38,426 bases of DNA from RGIG7213 sp045652135. Lineage in GTDB: Bacteria; Bacillota; Clostridia; Oscillospirales; CAG-272. The stretch's first letter is position 1; each line of letters opens with the position of its first letter. The DNA is taken from assembly GCA_045652135.1 (NCBI GenBank), contig JAZRTS010000188.1, positions 1 through 38,426 of the forward strand. Reading direction: 5' to 3'. Made by a program: the position numbers and the translations under genes. The notes under the pieces were generated by a model, which worked only from the letters and a program-made list of their open reading frames with translations, was not told the DNA's origin and did not search any database. This document shows positions 31,493 through 38,426 of this stretch, in pieces.

Positions 31493-31673
31493 ACCGAAAA
31501 GCCCGACACGCGCAAATATTGCCCTGCAGCCGCAAATGCGGCGAACATTATATTAAAGCCTTCCCTGCGCAGTTGATGGGATCAACGGTGGGGAACAGAC
31601 TGAACCGCTGTAGCAGAATTACTCGTGGACAAAAGCCTCTTTGTCACCGCCTGCTCAGCGTGTGATTTTCGGT
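31493..31673. ncRNA. Candidate structured RNA of about 180 nt (strand unclear)
   Basis: This gene-free stretch lies between two convergent terminators. Its ends pair: ACCGAAAA (31493-31500) with TTTTCGGT (31666-31673), then ACACGC (31506-31511) with GCGTGT (31658-31663). Inside are further perfect stems: GCAAATATTGC (31512-31522), GCCGCAAATGCGGC (31529-31542), GTTGATGGGATCAAC (31572-31586) enclosed by TTCCC/GGGAA (31561-31565, 31591-31595), and GACAAA/TTTGTC (31628-31633, 31640-31645). The size and closed ends resemble 6S-type RNAs, but I could not match any known family. A possible plus promoter is TTGCAA (31417) with TTTAAT (31441), 18 apart; no promoter is seen on the minus side. Confidence 0.4.
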
Positions 31674-31712
31674 AAAAAAAGCAAACACCGCCGTGTTTCA
31701 GGCGGTGTTTGT
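31674..31712 (-). terminator. Terminator of the der-plsY-small protein transcript
   Basis: The arms 31681-31692 and 31701-31712 form a 12-bp stem (one G-T pair) around an 8-base loop; on the minus strand seven T follow. Confidence 0.92.
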
Positions 31713-31715
31713 TGA

Positions 31716-31910
31716 TTATTTCTTAAACTTGCTGAAAAGTCCGGAAAGTCCGTCTTTTGCCTTTTCGAGGTTTTCCTCGGTTGCAAGATCTTCTATTGTA
31801 TCCTTGATCTGTTCCTTTGTCTTGTCGTCGATCTTGTCGCCGAGCTTTTCATCGATCTTATCGATTATTTCGCCGCTTTTTTCCTTGATTTCGTTGCAAA
31901 TGTCGCTCAT
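31716..31910 (-). CDS. Small helical protein of unknown function
   Basis: A 64-residue, strongly charged protein (MSDICNEIKEKSGEIIDKIDEKLGDKIDDKTK is the first half, here described in pieces: SDICNEIKEKSGEI then DKIDEKLGDKIDD), rich in Lys, Glu and Asp and predicted to be almost wholly alpha-helical. No signal peptide or membrane span. AAGGAG lies before the ATG at 31910; the frame open to 31943 is ignored. It follows plsY by 19 bases and ends at a terminator, so it is the last gene of the DUF512-der-plsY run. No family recognised; such short amphipathic proteins may bind DNA, membranes or a partner. Confidence 0.75.
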   Translation of the reverse strand: MSDICNEIKEKSGEIIDKIDEKLGDKIDDKTKEQIKDTIEDLATEENLEKAKDGLSGLFSKFKK

Positions 31911-31929
31911 ATTTTTTCTCCTTTGAATT

Positions 31930-33210
31930 TTATTTATAATCACCGTTGATTATTTTTTCTGTATCCTCTTTATCTATCTGTACAGATGAAAGATTTGTTG
32001 TAACGGACATTTCCGCTTTTTCTTCACCGACCGATTTTATATAATCAGTTACGGTAAACTGCGATATTATGATATTTCTTATATCATTTTCACCGACACC
32101 CTTACCGTATGTACGGTTGATGTATCTGCCGTAAGAATCTCCCTGAATGAAATTCTCACTCATTTTGGCGAATTCTCCAAGGCATCTGTCATCGGTGCTT
32201 GACACCTCAATACCTGCTTTTTTCGCCTCGGCAAACAGTATCATAAGACGTGATGCTTCATCTGTTGCGATATCCATAAAATATTCGGCATACGTCTGTC
32301 CGTTTATGCTCTGTTCATCGAGCTTTTTCGCGCTGTCATAATTCTTTACGATATCCGTTTCGGCATTCGCGGAATCGGACAGAAAATCGTCCGCCGCCTT
32401 TACGTACATATAGCGGAGCTGAAGCTCTGAAATATAGTAATCCCCATAGGAAACTGCGGGATTTTTTCTTTCTATCATACCGCTTGAAAACGTAATGTCA
32501 ACAAGAAGTGCGCCTATAGTAATACACACGATAACGGCATTGATTACAACGAGCTTCCACGTTTTGACAGGCTCTTTACCGAGCTTGAGCTTGTTTTCAT
32601 TGCCCTCGAGCAATCTTTTGATATTCGAGCGATGCATAACGGTAACGAGAATCGCAACCACCATTGAAACGATCGTGGCAAATATATTCGGCTCCGCAAA
32701 CTTGCTGAGCACTATCGGGTAAAGCAAGGAGCACATTACCGAGCCGAGGGAAATATATTTCGTACAGCTTACGATAAGCACGAACAGCGTGAACAGAACG
32801 AGAAACGTCTGCCAATTCAAAACGCACACCATCGTTGCAAGCGCAAGCACGCCCTTACCGCCCTTGAAATCGTAATATATCGGGAAAACGTGGCCTATGA
32901 TGCAGAAAAATCCAGCAATATAGCCACCGCTTTCACCAAGCAGAAACAAGCCGATAAGACATCCGATGACCGTTTTTAAAACGTCACCGAGGAGTGTCAG
33001 CCCTGCCGCACCCTTACCGTAGGTACGGAGCATATTCGTCATTCCCGCATTGCCGCTTCCGAACTTACGTATGTCCTGACCGAATTTCAGCTTTGAAACG
33101 ATAATTGCGGAGTTGACCGAACCGAGAAAATAACCCGCCGCCGCACAAAGTATAAGACCGATGGCAAGTGTAAGCGAGCCTGCTCCCGAACCGAACAGCC
33201 CGTTACTCAT
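31930..33210 (-). CDS. plsY: PlsY acyl-phosphate glycerol-3-phosphate acyltransferase fused to an extracytoplasmic C-terminal domain
   Basis: A 426-residue protein, twice the usual PlsY length (about 200). Residues about 10-205 are a complete PlsY with GSGNAGMTN (51-59), FKGGKGVLALAT (115-126) and HRSNIKRLLEGNENKL (193-208); it acylates glycerol-3-phosphate from acyl-phosphate, starting phospholipid synthesis. An extra membrane span (about 218-241) leads into about 185 residues predicted to be outside the cell: YGDYYISELQLRYMYVKAADDF, an acidic helical middle, and YINRTYGKGVGENDIRNIIISQFTVTDYI. These resemble the N-terminal chaperone region of SurA/PrsA-type foldases. ATG 33210 has AAAGAGG 8 bases upstream and overlaps the der stop by 8 bp. 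Confidence 0.88.
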   Translation of the reverse strand: MSNGLFGSGAGSLTLAIGLILCAAAGYFLGSVNSAIIVSKLKFGQDIRKFGSGNAGMTNMLRTYGKGAAGLTLLGDVLKTVIGCLIGLFLLGESGGYIAGFFCIIGHVFPIYYDFKGGKGVLALATMVCVLNWQTFLVLFTLFVLIVSCTKYISLGSVMCSLLYPIVLSKFAEPNIFATIVSMVVAILVTVMHRSNIKRLLEGNENKLKLGKEPVKTWKLVVINAVIVCITIGALLVDITFSSGMIERKNPAVSYGDYYISELQLRYMYVKAADDFLSDSANAETDIVKNYDSAKKLDEQSINGQTYAEYFMDIATDEASRLMILFAEAKKAGIEVSSTDDRCLGEFAKMSENFIQGDSYGRYINRTYGKGVGENDIRNIIISQFTVTDYIKSVGEEKAEMSVTTNLSSVQIDKEDTEKIINGDYK

Positions 33211-34531
33211 TATCGTCACCTCTTTCGCGGATTATGAGCTTGACGGGTGTTCCTTTAAATCCGAAAACGTTTCTCAAGCAGTTTTCGATATATCGTTGAT
33301 ACGAATAATGGAAAAGCTCCGCATTGTTGCAGAAAATAACAAATGTCGGCGGCTTTACCGAGGGTTGTGTCATATAATAAATTTTCAGACGTCTTCCCTT
33401 GTCTGACGGAGGCTGTACCCTGTTTGTCGCATCGTTGAGCACGTCGTTGAGCATACCTGTTGACACACGTATCGTGCTCTGGTCATTTACGTACTTTATA
33501 AGCTCAAACAGTTTTTCAAGTCTTTGTCCCGTCTTTGCGGACACAAACAGTATCGGCGCATACGTCATATATGAAAGCGCCGTGTTTATTTTTTCGGTAA
33601 ATTCCTTTACCGTGGAGTTATCCTTCTCAATGGAATCCCACTTATTTACAACGACAATTGACGCCTTGCCTGCGTTGTGGGCAATACCTGCAATTTTTTC
33701 ATCCTGCTCGGTTATTCCCTCGTTGGCATCTATCATTATAAGACAAACATCGGCACGTTCAACAGCCATTTTGGCACGCAGAACGCTGTACTTTTCAATA
33801 TTGTCCGACACCTTTGCCGAACGTCTGATGCCTGCCGTATCGATGAATGTGAATTTGCCGTGGTCATTATCCACCTCTGTGTCTATGGCATCGCGTGTCG
33901 TACCTGCCATATCAGACACGATGAGTCTTTCCTGACCGAGAATTTTATTGATAATGGAGCTTTTTCCCGCATTCGGCTTACCTATAACAGCAACCTTTAT
34001 GCGGTCGTCATCCTCCTCGAAATCAGCTTCGGGGGGAAGCTTGTTGACTACCTCCTCCATAAGGTCGCCCGTACCCGTTCCGTGAACGGAAGAAAGCGCA
34101 ATGGGGTCGCCCATTCCAAGCTCGTAAAATTCGTAATATTCGTAGGGAAGCGCACCGACTGAGTCAATTTTGTTTACGCAAAGCACAACGGGCTTTCTCG
34201 ACTTCAGAAGCATCGATGCGATATCTCTGTCATCCGCCGTAAGACCTGCACGCACGTCTGTCATAAATACGATGACGTCGGCTGTTTCTATCGCTATCTG
34301 TGCCTGTCGGCGCATATGCTTCAGAATAGGGCTGTCCGTTTTCGGCTCAATACCGCCCGTATCGACCAGAAGCATCTTTCTTCCGCACCATTCGGCTTCG
34401 TAATATATTCTGTCACGTGTGACACCGGGAGTATCCTCAACAATAGCAATTCTCTGTCCTGTCAGTTTGTTGAACAGTGTGCTTTTGCCGACGTTCGGAC
34501 GTCCTACTATCGCCACTATCGGTTTTGACAT
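33203..34531 (-). CDS. der: Ribosome assembly GTPase Der (EngA)
   Basis: Der of 442 residues, normal length. It has two tandem G domains: the first with GRPNVGKSTLFN, DTPGVTRD, DTGG and NKID; the second with GKPNAGKSSIIN, DMAGTTRD, DTAGIRR and NKWD; and a C-terminal KH-like domain (about 350-442, RLKIYYMTQPSVKPPTFVIFCN). It acts in 50S subunit maturation and is essential in most bacteria. The gene follows DUF512 by 14 bases and overlaps plsY, an order (DUF512-der-plsY) that is widely conserved in Firmicutes. Confidence 0.98.
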   Translation of the reverse strand: MSKPIVAIVGRPNVGKSTLFNKLTGQRIAIVEDTPGVTRDRIYYEAEWCGRKMLLVDTGGIEPKTDSPILKHMRRQAQIAIETADVIVFMTDVRAGLTADDRDIASMLLKSRKPVVLCVNKIDSVGALPYEYYEFYELGMGDPIALSSVHGTGTGDLMEEVVNKLPPEADFEEDDDRIKVAVIGKPNAGKSSIINKILGQERLIVSDMAGTTRDAIDTEVDNDHGKFTFIDTAGIRRSAKVSDNIEKYSVLRAKMAVERADVCLIMIDANEGITEQDEKIAGIAHNAGKASIVVVNKWDSIEKDNSTVKEFTEKINTALSYMTYAPILFVSAKTGQRLEKLFELIKYVNDQSTIRVSTGMLNDVLNDATNRVQPPSDKGRRLKIYYMTQPSVKPPTFVIFCNNAELFHYSYQRYIENCLRNVFGFKGTPVKLIIRERGDDNE

Positions 34532-34545
34532 ATTATTCTTCCTTT

Positions 34546-35847
34546 CTAATAAAGTATACTGCGCACAAGCTCCGTACCGTCTGAAATAACGGGACAGATG
34601 CTTACGTTCAGTATTTTTTCCGCCTCCGCGAGTGTCATACTGTCGAGGAACATATCGCCCTCATGTCGCAGTGACACAGACGGAATCAGAAGTACATCAC
34701 CGAGGGGCTTATCACGAAGCTGTGATGTTATGTCAGCTCCCGTCAGAAGTCCCGCAACGGTTATCTTTTTCCCAAAAAAGTTATTTTCTATACAGTATAC
34801 CGTGACGTGCGTATTCGGCGCTTGCGCCATTATTTCATCACAGCATTTTTTTATATACGGATATGCCGCCTTACCGGTGGCAACGGACACACATCGAGTT
34901 TTTTCAAGGTCGTATTCGCTTAAATATTCAAGCTCATACTTGAATTCGGTTAAGAGCGATGTGAGCATTCCCACGCCGTTTTCAAGCTGCGGATATCCCT
35001 CATAATGCTCCTCGCACGGAAGCGGAAGCTCTGCGGTTATATAAAACTCATCCGATGCAAAAAACATACGTGAGCCGTGTTTTTGTAAGCACTTTTCAGC
35101 CATTTTCTCTATCTGATTTACAACGTAAAGAGCGTCTTCCTTCGTAAACGGCTCAATTTCAGGCAGCCCCTGCCTATGGTCGGTAAGACCGCAAGGAACG
35201 ACCGAAACACTCGAAAGCTCAGGTGCAAGAGTCTCAAGCTCACGCATTGATCTTTCAAGCTCATCCCTATCGTTTGTATTTTTGCAAAGCACTATCTGAC
35301 CGTTCATCGTGATACCGCCGTTTTTAAAACGGCGCATAATATCAAGTATCTTGCCTGCGTTTTTATTTTTCATCATCTTAACACGCAGCTCGGGATTCGT
35401 CGTGTGAACGGAAATATTTATCGGCGACATATGCATTTTCACAATGCGGTCAATGTCACGGTCCGTAAGGTTGGTGCAGGTGATGTAATTTCCCTGCAAA
35501 AACGAAAGACGGCTGTCGTCATCTTTAAAATAAAGCGTTTCGCGGCATCCCTTCGGCATCTGGTCGATAAAACAGAACATACATTTATTTCTGCACGTTC
35601 TCTTTTCGTCCATAAGATACGTGGAAAATTCAAGACCTATGTCGTCATATTCTTCTTTTTCAATGACAACGTCAAAAAGCTCGTCTGCCCTGTGTATGAG
35701 CAGATTTATTCTCTCACCCGTTATGTAAAAGCGGTAGTCAAGAACGTCGTTCACTTCTTCACCGCAAACGGATATTATTATATCGCCCGGCAAAATACCC
35801 GCTTTCTGCGCATATGAGCCGTCGTTGACGGAATAAACCGTGACCGT
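34546..35847 (-). CDS. DUF512 family PDZ/radical-SAM-like protein, apparent ACG start
   Basis: A conserved Firmicute protein next to der, 433 residues if the ACG at 35847-35845 starts it. Residues about 2-65 form a PDZ domain (TVYSVNDGSYAQKAGILPGDIIISVCGEEV), then a radical-SAM cysteine motif CRNKCMFCFID, NYITCTNLTDRDIDRI and a C-terminal DUF512 region (CGLTDHRQGLPEIEPF, ADITSQL, MTLAEAEKIL). No ATG, GTG or TTG lies in frame before the TTG at 35793, which would cut off half of the PDZ domain; an in-frame TAA lies just upstream of the AAGGAGG site. The ACG is 7 bases after GGAGG, exactly where a start should be. Function is unknown; Fe-S binding is inferred from the cysteines. Confidence 0.88.
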   Translation of the reverse strand, partial: TVTVYSVNDGSYAQKAGILPGDIIISVCGEEVNDVLDYRFYITGERINLLIHRADELFDVVIEKEEYDDIGLEFSTYLMDEKRTCRNKCMFCFIDQMPKGCRETLYFKDDDSRLSFLQGNYITCTNLTDRDIDRIVKMHMSPINISVHTTNPELRVKMMKNKNAGKILDIMRRFKNGGITMNGQIVLCKNTNDRDELERSMRELETLAPELSSVSVVPCGLTDHRQGLPEIEPFTKEDALYVVNQIEKMAEKCLQKHGSRMFFASDEFYITAELPLPCEEHYEGYPQLENGVGMLTSLLTEFKYELEYLSEYDLEKTRCVSVATGKAAYPYIKKCCDEIMAQAPNTHVTVYCIENNFFGKKITVAGLLTGADITSQLRDKPLGDVLLIPSVSLRHEGDMFLDSMTLAEAEKILNVSICPVISDGTELVRSILY

Positions 35848-35872
35848 ATAAACTCCTCCTTACATAACAGTA

Positions 35873-35894
35873 AAGGGATTGTAAACACAACCCC
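35873..35894 (-). terminator. Weak hairpin after rpmF
   Basis: On the minus strand AGGGGTTGT and ACAATCCCT pair over 9 positions (one G-T) around GTTT, followed by only a short T stretch; attenuation rather than full termination is likely. Confidence 0.4.
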
Positions 35895-35916
35895 TCATCA
35901 CCGTATAAAATACGCC

Positions 35917-36099
35917 TTACGCTTCTGTTTTGACTATTTCCTTACCACCGTAAGTGCCGCATGTCATGCAAACTCTGTGCGATTTGATAAATGCACCGCA
36001 TTTGGGGCACTTTGTCATACCCGGCAGGTCGAGACGCCATACATTGGAACGTCTTTTGTCACGTCTTGCCTTGCTGACTTTTTTCTTAGGTACTGCCAT
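35917..36099 (-). CDS. rpmF: 50S ribosomal protein L32
   Basis: L32 of 60 residues with the standard MAVPKKKVSKARRDKRRSN start and two zinc-binding CxxC pairs (CPKC, then CMTC), so the C+ form. Part of the large ribosomal subunit. AAGGAGG is 10 bases before the ATG. It lies 37 bases after the YceD gene, the usual yceD-rpmF arrangement of bacteria. Confidence 0.98.
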   Translation of the reverse strand: MAVPKKKVSKARRDKRRSNVWRLDLPGMTKCPKCGAFIKSHRVCMTCGTYGGKEIVKTEA

Positions 36100-36136
36100 G
36101 TTACCTACACCTCCTTAATATAATACAAATAAGCTA

Positions 36137-36652
36137 TTACTCATAGTCCGAAAGCAGGGCCTTCAAAGCTGACATCCTCGGATCTCCCTCGGATTCACAG
36201 CCACATTCGCTTTCATTGAGATTTTTGCCGCATTTTGGGCAAAGCCCTTTGCAATCGGCACAGCAAAGCTCCTTCAGAGGAAACGACAGGAGAAATTCAT
36301 CGCACACAGCCGCCGATATATCCACAATACCGCCGACAGCTATGATAAAATCATCGTTTTCTTCGTCTGTAAGCTCAACGGCAACACCCTTTTCGAAGTT
36401 ATGTGAAAAGGAATTTTCGATTTCTTTAAGACACCTTGCGCACAAGGTCTTATAATCAGATGAAACATCGCATTTAAGTGAGATGTAACCGCCGTTGTTC
36501 TTAATACGGCAAAACGCTTTTATTTCGTCTTTAAACTCTATTCCCCAGTCACCGAAATACGAAAATCCGTCGTCGTCGGTCGCAGGAAACGATACGTCGA
36601 AGTCGAGCTTATCGACCTCACCCGAAAGTATGCGCGTTATATCAAGCCGCAT
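36137..36652 (-). CDS. YceD family (DUF177) protein
   Basis: A 171-residue YceD-type protein, involved in 23S rRNA maturation in plants and E. coli and normally encoded with rpmF. The core has the RCL...F pattern (TLCARCLKEIENSFSHNFEKGVAVEL), then DISAAVCDEFLLSFPLKELCCADCKGLCPKCGKNLNESECGC, a Cys-rich zinc-like cluster common in Firmicute members (given here as CCADCKGLCPKCG). The frame is open to 36766, but the ATG at 36652 has GAGGTT upstream and starts MRLDITRIL as in relatives; the longer frame would run through the promoter. Confidence 0.9.
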   Translation of the reverse strand: MRLDITRILSGEVDKLDFDVSFPATDDDGFSYFGDWGIEFKDEIKAFCRIKNNGGYISLKCDVSSDYKTLCARCLKEIENSFSHNFEKGVAVELTDEENDDFIIAVGGIVDISAAVCDEFLLSFPLKELCCADCKGLCPKCGKNLNESECGCESEGDPRMSALKALLSDYE

Positions 36653-36713
36653 ATAATGAACCTCGCCAAAGAAATCGATTGTGTACGCACGAAAATATGC
36701 GTGAACACAAAAA

Positions 36714-36743
36714 CCGCAAAGCATATTATATATGCAAAGCGGC
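36714..36743 (-). terminator. Terminator-like hairpin after sigF overlapping the yceD promoter
   Basis: On the minus strand CCGC (36743-36740) and GCGG (36717-36714) enclose a TTT/TTT internal loop and a GCATAT/ATATGC helix, followed by TTTTTG. It would end the spoIIA transcript. The -10 box of the yceD-rpmF promoter (36731-36726) lies in the apex of this hairpin. Confidence 0.55.
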
Positions 36744-36754
36744 TTTTTGTCAAT
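36726..36754 (-). promoter_or_regulatory. Consensus promoter of yceD-rpmF
   Basis: Minus-strand TTGACA (36754-36749) and TATAAT (36731-36726), 17-base spacer: fully consensus, fitting a ribosomal protein operon. Confidence 0.88.
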
Positions 36755-36790
36755 AGGATTTGACAAATTTAATTTAATATTTTGTAAATT

Positions 36791-37537
36791 TTACACCAAA
36801 AGCTCGCCTCTCAGCTTCTCAAATATCTTTTTCTCGTATCTTGATATCTTTACTTGCGAAAGTCCCAGCACCTCTGCCGTTTTTTGCTGCGACAAATCGC
36901 AGTAATACCGAAGATGGATTATCTGTCTTTCTGTGTCCGTCAGCTTTTTTATGGCATCTTTAAGCGATATTTTGTCGCAAAGGTTCTCAATTCCGTCATT
37001 TTTATCGGGGATAATATTTTCAAGGCATCCTCCGTCGCCCTCACCTGCAGGCTCTGACAGAGAATGATGCGGATAACACGCTTCAAGAGCGAATACAAGC
37101 TCCTCAGGAGAGCTTTCGCATATTTTTGCAAGCTCGTCTATCTTCGGTTCTCTGCCCTTTTCCTTTATATATATTTCCCTCTGCTTCATTGCGTGAACAC
37201 CGAGCCGTTTTACGCTTCTTGACACCTTTATCATTCCGTCGTCACGAAGATACCTGCGTATCTCACCTATGATAAGAGGCACGGCATAGGTTGAAAAAAC
37301 GCACCCGAACTCCGCCGAATAGCTCTTTACAGCCTTTATCATACCGAGCGCGCCTATCTGCACAAGGTCGTCATATTCAACACCTCTGTCGCAAAAACGC
37401 GGAATAATGCTTTTGACAAGTCCCATATTAAGCTCAACCACACGCTCCATTGCTTCGCGGTCGCCGTTCTGCGCTTTTGATATCAATTCCGAATTTTTTG
37501 AAAAATCGCACGCTTGTCCGTCCTTTGTCCCTGACAT
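36791..37537 (-). CDS. sigF: RNA polymerase sporulation sigma factor SigF
   Basis: Sigma-F of 248 residues, the first forespore-specific sigma factor. Region 2 has LNMGLVKSIIPRF, EYDDLVQIGALGMIKAVKSY and FSTYAVPLIIGEIRRYLRDDG; region 3 has VSRSVKRLG; region 4 has LTDTERQIIHLRYYCDLSQQKTAEVLGLSQVKISRYEKKI (in parts: helix-turn-helix from QKTAEVLGLSQVKISR). AAGGGG precedes the ATG. It starts 9 bases after spoIIAB, whose product holds it inactive. The assignment over SigG rests on the operon order spoIIAA-spoIIAB-sigF. Confidence 0.95.
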   Translation of the reverse strand: MSGTKDGQACDFSKNSELISKAQNGDREAMERVVELNMGLVKSIIPRFCDRGVEYDDLVQIGALGMIKAVKSYSAEFGCVFSTYAVPLIIGEIRRYLRDDGMIKVSRSVKRLGVHAMKQREIYIKEKGREPKIDELAKICESSPEELVFALEACYPHHSLSEPAGEGDGGCLENIIPDKNDGIENLCDKISLKDAIKKLTDTERQIIHLRYYCDLSQQKTAEVLGLSQVKISRYEKKIFEKLRGELLV

Positions 37538-37546
37538 AAAAACCCC

Positions 37547-38002
37547 TTATGAAAATTTTTTGGACATAAAAACACGTGTTCCTCCCGATGACTTTGATGT
37601 GACCTTTACATTATCGGTAAAGCTTTTCATTACCGAAAAGCCCATTCCGCTTCGCTCGCCCTCTCTGTCTGTGGTAAAAAGCGGCGTCATAGCCATTTCA
37701 ATATCCTCAATACCGCATCCTCGGTCAGATATCTCAAAACTTACAGTACGGTCGGAATAAAGCCGTGCGTTTATGTAAATTTTTCCCGGAGTCTCCCGGC
37801 CCTTATACGCGTGGACAACGCAGTTCGTCACAGCTTCGCTCACGGCACAGCGCACGTCTGCAAGCTCGTCAAGCGTGGGATTAAGCTGTGCGGCAAATGC
37901 GCTGATGTAAGCCCTTGCAAGCGCTTCGTTCTGCGATACGGCAAGCAGAGTTATTTTCGCTTCGTTTATTTTTTCCTTTTTCACTTTTTTCTCCGTTATC
38001 AT
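37547..38002 (-). CDS. spoIIAB: Anti-sigma F factor / serine kinase SpoIIAB
   Basis: SpoIIAB of 151 residues. It binds and inhibits SigF and phosphorylates SpoIIAA. The GHKL ATPase boxes are present: N box AVSEAVTNCVVHAY, G1 DRGCGIED and G2 GERSGMGFSVM. The N-terminus has a short lysine-rich extension (EKKVKKEK) before the usual start of the fold, making it slightly longer than the Bacillus protein. It overlaps spoIIAA by 4 bp and sits 9 bases before sigF. Confidence 0.95.
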   Translation of the reverse strand: MITEKKVKKEKINEAKITLLAVSQNEALARAYISAFAAQLNPTLDELADVRCAVSEAVTNCVVHAYKGRETPGKIYINARLYSDRTVSFEISDRGCGIEDIEMAMTPLFTTDREGERSGMGFSVMKSFTDNVKVTSKSSGGTRVFMSKKFS

Positions 38003-38307
38003 TTGATTTTAAGCACCTTGTCCATTCCCGACATACGCAGTATGCGCATTGCACGCTCGTCGATACCGCAGATGACAAATTCACATTCGGCGGCAAGACA
38101 GCGCGAATATCTGCCCATTATCAGCCCAAGCCCCGAGCTGTCCATAAATTTCATCCCCGTCAGGTCAAGTATCAGCTTTTTAGGCGCATATTTAAAAAAT
38201 GCGCTGTCGATATCCTCGCGTACAGAGGCGCACGTATGATGGTCAACGTCACCGCCGACAGACGCCCTCATAACACCGTTTTCGTATTCTATTTCAAGTC
38301 CGTCCAT
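37999..38307 (-). CDS. spoIIAA: Anti-sigma F factor antagonist SpoIIAA
   Basis: SpoIIAA of 102 residues, a STAS-domain protein. In the unphosphorylated form it displaces SigF from SpoIIAB and so activates the forespore programme; the phosphorylated serine lies in MDSSGLGLIMGRY. GGAGG is 5 bases before the ATG. It is the first gene of the operon; in Bacillus this operon is read by sigma-H. I looked for an AGGAWWT-N14-GAAT sigma-H promoter in the 119 bases before it and found only a lone GAAT, so the promoter is not assigned. Confidence 0.95.
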   Translation of the reverse strand: MDGLEIEYENGVMRASVGGDVDHHTCASVREDIDSAFFKYAPKKLILDLTGMKFMDSSGLGLIMGRYSRCLAAECEFVICGIDERAMRILRMSGMDKVLKIK

Positions 38308-38426
38308 TTTTACCTCCGTTTCTATGATACGATGATATCACGGCAAAGGCGCAAATATTGTCACTTACGGTCATTCTTATTGAATTTACAAAATGGACAA
38401 AATGCAATGATCGTGTCCGCTGAATT

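Noticed and set aside
31493..31673. Cobalamin riboswitch or other riboswitch in the gene-free region
   Set aside because: Some GGGAA and GCTGTAG pieces recall the cobalamin consensus, but the B12 box is absent and no gene follows on either strand in the correct orientation.
35793..35795. TTG at 35793 as the start of the DUF512 protein
   Set aside because: It would begin within the PDZ domain (at LPGD), has no ribosome site, and discards a well-matched domain start located behind AAGGAGG.
38308..38426. Sigma-H promoter in front of spoIIAA
   Set aside because: Only a lone GAAT was found; no AGGA-type -35 element at the proper distance, and the window ends soon after.

Overview
The window looks like a chromosomal segment of a spore-forming, low-to-mid GC Firmicute of class Clostridia, probably an uncultured gut Oscillospirales/Ruminococcaceae-type lineage. 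The reasons are a spoIIAA-spoIIAB-sigF operon at the right edge, a YtvI-like sporulation permease, ZapA, YqeG, a CD1247-type protein next to efp, a Gram-positive SOS box on recA, strong AGGAGG ribosome sites, and sigma-A promoters of the form TTGAyW-17-TATAAT. The family assignment is inference. No tRNA, rRNA, CRISPR array, prophage or conjugative element was seen.

Layout. Positions 1-3029 (minus) hold zapA, a U32 peptidase-like protein, dut and the start of maf, tightly packed. Positions 3203-7105 (plus) hold proB, the SOS-controlled recA-recX-birA operon and rpmB. Positions 7182-9100 hold an unknown protein, then an XRE-S24 (LexA-like) repressor divergent from a small membrane protein across a shared promoter/operator region. 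Positions 9322-18206 mix an orphan peptide-binding lipoprotein, small membrane proteins, YtvI, an M24 peptidase, efp with its acidic zinc-ribbon-like partner, a lipoprotein tyrosine phosphatase, a secreted surface protein and a small Asp/Cys-rich membrane protein. Positions 18318-25884 are one long minus-strand run: capA, a second XRE regulator, a split ThrE exporter, a lipoprotein, a GH2 glycosidase, a PfkB sugar kinase, mnmA and yqeG, many with 4-bp overlaps. Positions 25954-26540 are a REP-associated Y1 transposase (RAYT) with GTAG-footed hairpins, two of them inside its own reading frame. Positions 26753-31336 (plus) form an asnB / D-aspartate-ligase-like ATP-grasp / malQ operon. Positions 31337-31715 lack a gene but hold a candidate structured RNA. 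Positions 31716-36652 (minus) hold yceD-rpmF and DUF512-der-plsY-small protein. Positions 36791-38307 are the spoIIA operon.

Main points of interest: the RAYT carrying translated REP-like palindromes; a roughly 180-nt foldable intergenic sequence; a PlsY fused to an extracytoplasmic, foldase-like C-terminal region; a DUF512 radical-SAM gene whose only well-placed start codon is ACG; a repressor/membrane-protein module with paired ACC-N6-GGT operators that may be a second damage-type switch next to classical LexA control of recA; and terminator-like hairpins that overlap the promoters of recA and yceD-rpmF.
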